From Beta vulgaris subsp. vulgaris (taxonomy: Eukaryota; Streptophyta; Magnoliopsida; Caryophyllales; Amaranthaceae): a stretch of 64,000 nucleotides of DNA. Below, piece by piece: positions 56,356 to 64,000 of this stretch (within the stretch, counting starts at the first letter, position 1; every line of letters starts with the position of its first letter). The notes beneath the pieces are model-generated. The model was not told where the DNA came from, did no database searches, and was given only the letters and a program-made list of their open reading frames with translations. The position numbers and the translations under genes were made by a program. The stretch spans positions 24,802,394-24,866,393 of the forward strand of contig NC_079209.1 of NCBI RefSeq assembly GCF_026745355.1, in the 5' to 3' direction.

Positions 56356-56619
56356 TCTATACTAATATATTAAAAGGCGTGCGTAAACCAGGAACGGTGC
56401 CACGTGGCGCTCTCCCTAGGGAGTTTTAGTTCATGAAATCCATGTATACTAAAAAAAAAATAAAAATTGTATAGTATAGGTTTTAATCCCATGACCTCAA
56501 GTTCATGTACTTAAGTTTTAACCTCTATACCAAATTGTATTTAGTCCTATCATATCAAAGTACAATATTAATAAATGAAAATTTTCTTACCCGGGGCATA
56601 GCCCAGGCCTAATAACTAG
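56356..56619 (+). mobile_element. Mini-Helitron
   Basis: It starts TCTATACTAATATATTAAAA, the plant Helitron 5' end, and ends with a GC hairpin (ccggggcatagcccagg, 56591-56607) followed about ten bases later by CTAG. The bases next to it are A (56355) and T (56620), the expected AT target without duplication. Length 264 bp, no coding sequence, so it depends on a Rep/helicase elsewhere. Confidence 0.85.
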
Positions 56620-57393
56620 TGTGTTATTGAAAAGGTGATCTCAAACGTATTAAAAAGCAATTAAAACAATTCATAAGTTTAAGAAAATAAATTAAAAGTA
56701 TGAAAATAAGACATTTAAATTAATTGGTTCAAAATGGATCTACACCAAAGTACGGATTAAAGTATTGTACGAGTTCCAAAAGGAATGCCATACCATAAAA
56801 ACATTCAACATATAATGATCCACATTTTTATTTCAGAAAAAGACACAAAGACAAGGTTAAAGTGAAAAGTGTAAGTAATTTTAATAATCGTATGACGCCA
56901 TTTGCCAAAGTTCATCATAAGAAAAATATAATGTGGCCTTAGTAATGGTAAAAAAACCATTTATTGTTAAAAAAACCATTTACTGTAAAAGATATATCAA
57001 CCATACTATGTTAGAGGATAAGTCCAAAGTTTCATTGCTACCAATTACCAAAGCTTAATCCAAAAAAAAAAAATACAAGTTGTATATAAAAAAACAGGGA
57101 GCAAACATCTCTTAGTTAGTCTTACGCAACACACTCTACAAAATGTCTTGAAAAAACCGTTTACTAACACAAGCGTTAAGTCATTCTAACAAGTATTTTG
57201 ACTAAAAATGCAATGAAAACGGGAAAGTGTTTATTGAAATCTTCAACTCAAAGGTATTAAAAAATTAATGAATAATAACTCACAAGTCGCAAGTACGTGT
57301 ATTAAGAAAAGCAATAAAAAGTATTTAAAAAATTGTAATCAGGACAAGCATGGATGGAAAAGACTTAGAGGGAGGAGAAAATATATTCATATC
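56620..57393. other. AT-rich spacer, nothing recognised
   Basis: No domain, LTR or TIR was found. Confidence 0.4.
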
Positions 57394-59744
57394 TTTTTTT
57401 TTTTTTTTTTTTTTTGGACATCAGTAAAACGTACATTAATAAAAGAAAAGCAATTAAATACGTAGTAACGGTAGATGGCCCTTCCTGACATGTGTTGCTA
57501 GATCGTGAGCCTTTTGAACCTGGGGCCGAGAGACCTTGGTAATCCTACACCATACAAATTCCTGGGCAATCAAACGAATATCACGGAGTGTCCAAGTAAT
57601 CGAAATGGGAGAAGCCAGTGGTTTTAATAAACTTCGGACGATAATTTCGGAATCCGTGTTCAGGGATATTTGTTGAAAACCTTGACCTTGTGCTCAAAGC
57701 AAGGCCTGAAGACATGCCTTAGCTTCTGTGAGGAGCGCAGAATCTGCATGAATACAAGATCCTTCTCCTGTCTGAATCTGATTATTAGCAATCTCAGCCA
57801 CCCAAGCAATACCTGCCAAGGTCGACGTAGAAACCCACGACCCATCCACTTGAATTTGTAGTTGCGGAACCCCTCGAAAGGAGGAACCAAAATGTACCAT
57901 AAGGAACCCTGGTGGTCCAGGACCTTCTTCGATCATTTGAGGAGAAAACATCGGCCTAGCCAGAAATGTTATATGTTGCTGTCTGACCTGTTGTGTAAGG
58001 ACATGTAAACTATCTCCATCAGGCGTGACGTTATAAAAAACCAAATTATTCCTACACTGCCAAATCGTCCACAGTGTGGCAATGAAAACCGGAATACGAT
58101 CCCCCAAATACCCATCCGTACGATAGAAATATAAAATCCACTCAAGAAGCCATTCTCTAAAGGGAACGTAACTAACTAAGTTCGAAATAATACCCAACTG
58201 ACTGGTCCGCCATGCAGTAGTAGCTAGGGGGCACATTCTGAATAGATGTTGGCAGGTCTCGGATTCCATCGCACAACAAGGACAGTCACTCGGAACTGAC
58301 AGCCCCCGAGCTGACAGATTAGCAATGTTGCTAAACTGTTATGCCAAAGTTTCCATAGAAAATCTTCCATTTAGGCATGATGCGCAAACCCCATAAAATC
58401 CGAAAAAATTTCGAATTTAGAGGAGGTGTCATGTTGCAGATGTCAATTTGTCGAGAGAGTAAATAGTAGCCAGACTTAGTGGTGTATTTACCCGAGGCTG
58501 TGTGAGGCCAATACGGAAAGTCACACTGAGTTGCCAGACTTGGCAATTCTAACCCTCGGATAGCCCCTATCGTTTCTGTAGTGAATAGGAAGTAATTCTG
58601 GGAATATTCCAAGCTTGCTGAAGAGGTAAAATGAGGGACCCAACAGTGACAGCAGCTGCTGTTCGCAGTGTTATCCGATCACGGAATATCGGTATTTGTC
58701 CATTGACCCATCGATTCTGACCAGCCCGTAGAGTTGAATTAGACCCAATTTTCCAAGCATAATTATCAGTAAGAATCCTTTCAGCCTTATTTAAACTCCG
58801 CGCGCCCCAAGAACTCTGTCCTTTTAAGGAATGTAACATAGAAATATGCAAAGTAGAATGTAGGGAATTTTGATGCAAAGACTTGGCTGACTAGTAAATT
58901 CGAATTCCGATGAATACGCCAAACTTTTTTCATCAGCAATGCTCGGTTATGATTCGTAACACTACGCAGTCCGAGTCCCCCAGCCCCTTTAGGCATATGC
59001 AGACAATCTTTCCGTCGCCAAGCTATTCCTTTCCCTGAAGGTTTGGCCCAAAAAAATCTCGATATCATGGCATCCACCTTGTTAGCAATGGTTGTTGGAA
59101 GCAAAAACACAGAGAGTATGTGAGCAATTGAAGCAATGAGAACCGAGTTGATCAGAATCAGTTTGCCAGCTTGTGATAAGGGGGTATGACCCCATGCAGT
59201 AATACGTTGTGAGATTTTATCCAGTAAATACGTGAAATGCTGAGTCTTTTTCCCCTGAATATCCACTGGTGTACCAAGATATGTTCCCAGAGAACTTGTA
59301 GCCTCCAATTTGAGAATACTTTTATACTCAGTGAGCAACCCTTGAGGAATATTAGGACTAAATTTCACATATGACTTGGTGAGACTTATCATTTGACCCG
59401 AAATCAAGCAGAAACGTGCGAGGATTCTTGAAACTTTCGTACAAGAAGCAGTAGTAGCCTTAAAGAAAAGAAGAGCATCATCAGCAAAAAAAAGATGGGA
59501 AATAGGAGGTGCATACCTGTGTGCTTTAATACCATCAAAGTGCCGAATATCTGTGGCTTGTGTTAACATACGGGACAAGATATCCATACAAAACAAAAAC
59601 AAATATGGGGAAATAGGATCCCCCTGCCTTAGCCCACATTGAGGAGTGAAGGCCTCCGAAACCTGTCCATTGACTAGAATTCGATATGTGACAGTAGAGA
59701 TGCATTGTTGAATCAATCGTAACCAATGTTCAGGAAACCCATAT
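57394..59744 (-). mobile_element. LINE on the minus strand, cut by a gypsy LTR
   Basis: The poly(A) tail appears as T22 at 57394-57415. The coding region runs to 59744, where the sequence switches to the LTR of another element inside the RT codons YGFPEHWL. This copy is better preserved than its relative at 51045. Its 5' part would lie beyond the inserted element, outside the window. Confidence 0.87.
57480..59744 (-). pseudogene. LINE ORF2 C-terminal: RT, zinc finger and RNase H
   Basis: RT starts at FPEHWLRLIQQC and shows LRQGDPISPYLFLFCMDIL, SHLFFADDALLFF (catalytic FADD intact) and LGTYLGTPVDI. GGLGLRS follows before a frameshift near 58860. The zf-RVT region follows (PKWKIFYGNF, a stop at 58331 and a Cys cluster near 58270). 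RNase H keeps QVDGSW, LLTEAKACLQAL and NTDSE, then a TGA at 57691 where Trp is expected. AHDLATH remnants end near 57490. Two or three mutations separate it from an open frame. Confidence 0.85.
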
Positions 59745-60369
59745 TGTTATGTAGTGTAAAACTAGCAATTTATATCACAACTCCCAAAGATGGGTTCTTA
59801 GAACTGGAGACTTGTGCAACAATGATTGGTCCAAATCCCGAAGCAAACTCCTGACCAGCAACCTGCACAAAAGGGACCCACCCTGGAGGTTTGGGTGGTA
59901 TTTCCCCCTCCAAGCTAAAGTCAGATGTCAGGGATGTAAAGGAACTCTTAGAGAGAGAAAGTAGAGAGAGAGAGAGAAGAATTTATGACAGAGTAACAGT
60001 ACTATGCTCTGAAAAACGTACCTTTCACCCTGAAATCAAGGACTATTTATACTGTTTGAAATGACTGCTGTGCCTTGATGTCACCCTAATTTGGGAGCAT
60101 CTGATTGGCTAATCAAAGTTTTGGGACACGTGGCAGCTGTTAACTGGTCAGTACACCTCACTTTCATATAAAGGTGTAAATCAGACTTGCTGGGCCTAAG
60201 TACAGTTTTTGGGGCCAGAAGAAGGTCTTTTTAGTACGTTTCCAGAGAAACGTACTTTTAGGCCTGTCACCTTCAGGCCCTTTTGTACTTTTATTCCCCT
60301 GCATGTATGCCACTTGTAGGGCTCAGATGAGACCACGTGTCAGTACCAGAGCCGTTTATTTTTTAGGCT
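59745..60369 (-). repeat. 3' LTR of a minus-oriented Ty3/gypsy element
   Basis: On the minus strand it begins TGTTGTAGCC and ends CACTACATAACA (short inverted ends TGTT.GTAG), 625 bp. Directly upstream is a polypurine-like tract (TTTTAAGGGGCAAA, 60370-60383), which fixes it as a 3' LTR. Inside, again on the minus strand, are a CCAAT motif (about 60104), TATAAATA (about 60046-60053) and then a CT-repeat leader (59940-59985). The insertion split the LINE at 59744. Its gag-pol would be on the minus strand beyond 64000. No primer-binding site is expected at this end. Confidence 0.68.
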
Positions 60370-60560
60370 ACAACATTTGCCCCTTAAAAGAGGGAGTTAT
60401 TATCTTTTGGGCGCCAAGACGGTTAATCTTCCTCTTTTAACCGACCTGGAACTGCTCTTCTCTTTTTCAAAAAAGAGGCGCCATTTTGCCGGTCTCCACA
60501 GGTCAACTTCCTATGAACAACGGTTACTTTTACCGGATGAGGGGGTCATTTTCACCCCTC

Positions 60561-60568
60561 TATAAATA
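60561..60568 (+). promoter_or_regulatory. TATA box for the plus-strand ORF
   Basis: A perfect TATAAATA lies 237 bp upstream of the first ATG (60798). The sequence after about 60590 looks like a leader containing a possible intron (CTACAG|GTATAT near 60750, acceptor ttttaag near 60794). The TATA box points away from the LTR, opposite to the LTR's own promoter. Confidence 0.5.
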
Positions 60569-62244
60569 TGTGCCTTAGTCGCTCCTGGAATCATTTTAAC
60601 TTTGCTGAGAAATTTTCTAGAGAGAGAGACTCTGCAAATTTTTACTGAACTTTTTAGAGAGAAGAACAACCCCGTCCAAGCTCTTGCTATTGTGTTTTGC
60701 TCGTCCGAGGTTTCAAGTCATCTTCAACATTCGTCCGAATTTTCTTCTACAGGTATATTCTCAACTCTTTTCTTGATTGCACACATATTTTAAGAAAATG
60801 GATTCGTCCTCTTCCTCGAACAATTCCGGCCGCTCAGGGTTGGTGCTAACCCTAGAACAGAGGGCCTAACTTCCTCGGCATCTTCTAGAGTTGGTCCTAT
60901 CTTGGCCGGGCATGCATTCTTTATCTTTAGCCATGGACGGCAAAGTCAGACGACCCAGTCTTTACCTGTGCAGGGTAATCTGGCGCGCGTCAAGCAAACG
61001 GCTCGCATCAGAAGAGGGGTAACCATGCCGGCCTCTAGCTCTGAAAGGGAGGAATCCACTGGGCGAATTCCGGCCGAAGGAGAACGAGAGACCCAAAGCG
61101 CTCGTCCTGCCTACCACACTCCTTCTCCGAACATGCCGAGGAGGAACCAGAATCAGGGGCTCTCCAGAAGCCAGCCCGTCCATACATAGGACGATCTCAG
61201 ATGAGCCAAGGACGGCTAGCTCGTCTGACCCTGCTAGTGGCTCAGAGGAGCCATCAACCACTTCGTCTGAAATAAGACGACGGCTAGGTCCCCTTTCTGA
61301 CCCTAGGTTCATCCTGGCCGACAACACATGGTTAGGACGATTAGGCTCGGACCTTAGTCCTTTTTCGGTGGCAATGCCCATGCCTGGCTACCATTTGTAC
61401 TTCCCGGCCGAGAGGACACTATTTTAGTGCTCCTCCAGGCCATTTTGCAGTTTATCGGCTGGCATTAGATGCCGGCCTGCGCTTTCCCCTTCACCCTTTC
61501 ATCAGCCAACTTCTCCAGTATTACGGCATAGGACATAACCAGCTTGCCCCTAACTCTTGGCAAAACATTCTTACCTTTCTGGCCGTCTGCAATTTAAAGG
61601 GAAAGGACCCTTCTCTGGCCGCTTTCACCCATATTCACTACGTCGCCAAGGTCCCTAGGACCATTGAAGGAAGCTGGCTGAGCGTGTGCAACCGTCAAGG
61701 ATTCTTGACGTCTTGGGATAAGACTTCCAAGATGCACTCATGGAAGGGCGAGTTCCTATTTGTCCAGGCGCCCAGTAAAGCGGTGGCAAACCGTCTTCGG
61801 TATTTTAGCCGGACAACCACAAATACTGGACGGATGGCCTCATACTTGGAACTGGAGAGTAACTCTGCCGAAGAGATGGTGGAGTACTTCCGGGTTTCGG
61901 AGTATACTATGGAAGATGTTTCTTTCAAAGGTCCGTCCAATTGGATTCCTTTTAAGGAAATGTTTTATCATGACAACTTCCTGGTCGCTGCCGGCTTAAG
62001 GCAGGACGAGGACAGAGGTATATCAACTGAGAATCTTCCAAGTACAAATTTCTAGACTTAATTATCATTCGTCCAACATTTGTTTCTCTCTTTCAGATTC
62101 AGCCAGGAGCAAGCTCAGGAAGTCTTGGATAGGAGATATGAGCTCATCCAGATTCGCGGACACTCTATGGAAGGAGTACAGCAAGTCAGGTGCCGAAAAG
62201 AGGGCCGACACCTTGGTGAGCTTTGTATATGTATTCATATTTTT

Positions 62245-62245
<1 letters not shown>

Positions 62246-62280
<35 letters not shown>
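62246..62280 (+). repeat. Poly-T run of 35
   Basis: An uninterrupted T run within a predicted intron, the longest homopolymer in the window. Confidence 0.95.
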
Positions 62281-62282
<2 letters not shown>

Positions 62283-62329
62283 CCGGCCGGTCTGCTACTT
62301 TGGAGGGTAACCCGTCAAGATGGTGCCTG

Positions 62330-62596
62330 GACGACTTGTCTACCCATGGGGCAATTCGTCCAGAGAAACACAGGACGAGCTAACTTCCCAAGAAGCAACT
62401 CGGCTAGGTTGAATTCTTGACGGCTTGCCTCTTAGGAGGACAGTCCGTCTGGAGTAGCATAGGACGAGTTACTCATCTGAACAGCAACCCGTCCTGGTTG
62501 ATATCTTGACGGTTTGCCTCTTCGAGGGGCAGTCCGTCTAGAATAGTGTTGGACGAGTTGCTTATTTGAGGATCAATTCGTCCTGATTGATATCTT
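62330..62596 (+). repeat. Three tandem copies of an 89-bp repeat in an intron
   Basis: Copies start at 62330, 62419 and 62508, each opening gacg[ag][ct]ttg. Each contains cgtc[ct] and ggacgag motifs facing each other and ends gatatctt or gaattctt. The second and third copies are most alike, the first most diverged. The array ends 20 bp before the predicted acceptor at 62620. Confidence 0.85.
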
Positions 62597-64000
62597 GACG
62601 AGCATTCCACTCTTTTTCAGAAAAATGCCCCAACTTCAAAAGCTCTGGCCGAGAAAGCCGCTGCAAAGAAACGGCCAGCAGGCACCAGTGAAGCCCCTCC
62701 CTCAAAAAAGGCAAAGGGTTTACTGCTAAGAGGAAGAAGACCACTCGGCCGGTTCCCAAGGTCGTGATCGACCTTCCGGCCAAGGAGGAGACCAAAGAGG
62801 AGCCAGCTGAAGTTGACTCTCGAGCCCTGGTGGCCTATACTGGTCCGGCTGAGCAACCCGATTCTTCGCAACCTGACGAGGTTGTCATTCTGGACGACGC
62901 TGAACAATCTTCCAAGCCGGACGCGGCTGTGGACGGATCCGCCTTTTCTGGGCCAGTGGCCCAACTGGTAGGCCAGATGCCGGCCGCTTATAGAACGGCT
63001 TCCCGTTCTTCTGGTGAGTCCTACTATTCCAACGTAGTTAGAACACTACGGGTTGGCGGGCGTCCGATGAGTCCGTCCAACAAACAGACCGTGGTTATTC
63101 CCATCAGGTGTACTGACGAGTCTAACCTTTCAGATAAAGGGAAGGGTCCTGCTGTTGTCGGCTCCCCTAGCCTCTCTGACGATGAATCTTCTCCAGCCTT
63201 TGGAAAGATGTCGTCGTCTGATCGTGAGAAGCTCAAGACGGAGCTGTTCAAGTGCTTTCCCGAAACTTATATCAAGGGGTTAAGGGGAGCATCGTCTGGG
63301 CATGTAGGTACATGTCTCAGCTTGCTGCCGAGGTACATTCTTTCCTCTTCGGACGCTTATGTTTTTACTTGGTCTTCATTTACTTTTTTATTATCCGTCC
63401 TGACATGCCCTATCCTTTTATGTTTTCAGCTTTTTGCTCGCAGCATGATAACAGAAGACTGGGCGAAGGAGCTCAGAAAAGAGAATAAAAAGCTCGTCCA
63501 TGATGTAACTGCGGCCGCCGACCATGCTCAGTTCGTCATTTCCGAGCAAGAGGTGTTGCACCAGCAAACCAAAGTTGCTTTGGAAAAAAGGTCGGCTGAG
63601 CTGGAATCTCAGATCAAAGTCTATCTCTTCGGTTGACGGAGATGATAGACGAACGGGCTTCGTTGGAACGTGTTCTGACGGACGAGAGGAATTCAGCCAT
63701 GACTATGGCTGCCGATTTCTTCAAGGAAAACCTCGTCCTGAAGGTCAAAAACCAAGCCCTTCGAACTGAGGTTGCAGAGACAATTGCCGGCGCCAAAGAG
63801 GCTATGAACACCATCATAGATACCTCAAAAGAATGGGCGGTGAAGGCTTTTGAGATGATGGCCGAGGAGGAGGATATCCCCAGATATGCTCGTCGGCTGG
63901 AATTCCAAGAAGCCTGCATAAGGCCACCATAACTAAAGCAGAACCTCCCGTCTTTGAAGAATCCTCTGAGGATGAAGAGGGAGAGGACAATGCAGAGGCC

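Larger units (their letters stand above)
60798..64000 (+). pseudogene. Intron-bearing 'putative gypsy-type transposon' ORF (PF04195-like), probably an antisense retroelement passenger; runs off the window
   Basis: After a Ser-rich start (MDSSSSSNNSGRSG) and frame breaks, a globular segment at about 61430-62017 reads VYRLALDAGLRFPLHPFISQ, APNSWQNILTFLAVC, SWKGEFLFVQAP and RMASYLELES. This is the pattern of the plant 'putative gypsy type transposon' family (PF04195). Splice signals follow: ACAGAG|GTATAT (62017), acceptor 62096, donor TTG|GTGAGC (62215), acceptor tttttcag (62620), donor GAG|GTACAT (62332+1000), and ttttcag (63429). Later exons give a Lys/Glu-rich linker and a long coiled coil (63430-63930: WAKELRKENKKLVHDV, ERASLERVLTDERNSAM), then an acidic tail to the edge. 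Frameshifts near 60860, 61420, 62718, 63280 and 63630 suggest decay. The product's role is unknown; DNA or Gag binding are guesses. Confidence 0.55.

Noticed and set aside
59745..60369. Reading this segment as the promoter of the plus-strand ORF
   Set aside because: CCAAT, TATAAATA, polypurine tract and TG..CA ends all point to a minus-oriented LTR; the plus ORF has its own TATA box at 60561.
1..64000. CRISPR arrays, bacterial operons, rRNA or tRNA genes
   Set aside because: Repeats here are plant transposon termini or tandem repeats. No regularly spaced spacer array, cloverleaf with conserved arms, or rRNA core was recognised.

Overview
The window is nuclear DNA of a flowering plant, probably a eudicot. 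It is AT-rich, contains no operons, and is dominated by plant-type mobile elements: LINEs, Ty1/copia, Ty3/gypsy chromoviruses, CACTA, hAT, Mutator and Helitron. I cannot name the species from sequence alone. Only three loci look like genes rather than mobile DNA: a jacalin-related lectin, an NBS-LRR (NLR) resistance-like gene, and an intron-bearing ORF at the right edge that is probably an antisense passenger gene of a Ty3/gypsy element.

1-12.4 kb: a minus-strand jacalin-type lectin gene. A 5-codon first exon (12357-12371, predicted), the N-terminal half of the lectin fold (12035-12232) and the C-terminal half (825-1085) join in phase 0 across an intron of about 10.9 kb. That intron holds a Mutator-type MITE (2652-2930), an internally deleted LINE with target-site duplications (TSDs) of at least 13 bp (3614-7528), and a three-level nest: a long-TIR Mutator-like element (8388-10972) containing a hAT (8645-10148) containing a poly(A) retroposon (9386-9955).

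13-25.3 kb: a decayed LINE carrying a Mutator-like MITE, then a minus-strand Tekay/Del-like chromovirus whose 3' LTR is 14871-17439. Its chromodomain is split by a 2.75-kb plus-oriented solo LTR (17781-20529). Inside that solo LTR is a striking array of about ten hairpins with a constant loop and covarying stems. The chromovirus reverse transcriptase is fused abruptly near 22858 to the transposase half of a CACTA element that ends at 25299.

25.3-41.1 kb: fragments of one copia element interrupted by a second Tekay-like LTR (about 26105-28297) and a hAT MITE in its 3' LTR. Then a complete but dead copia (29517-41122) has been invaded by a chromovirus with both LTRs (31321-37662) and by CACTA-like DNA (from 37898). 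The latter carries a captured N-terminal fragment of 4-hydroxyphenylpyruvate dioxygenase (HPPD).

41.2-50.9 kb: a single-exon 1000-codon NLR-like gene with degenerate nucleotide-binding motifs and no visible coiled-coil domain, boxed in by copia LTRs on both sides. It is followed by two broken copias and a non-autonomous CACTA element (49688-50916).

51-64 kb: two 5'-truncated LINEs of one family in opposite orientation, a GC-rich hAT MITE, a Mutator MITE, a mini-Helitron, and a minus-oriented gypsy 3' LTR (59745-60369). Next to that LTR a plus-strand, TATA-driven, multi-exon ORF runs off the window. Almost all mobile-element coding regions carry frameshifts or stops. In the LINEs several stops sit at expected tryptophan codons, the G-to-A signature of cytosine-methylation decay.
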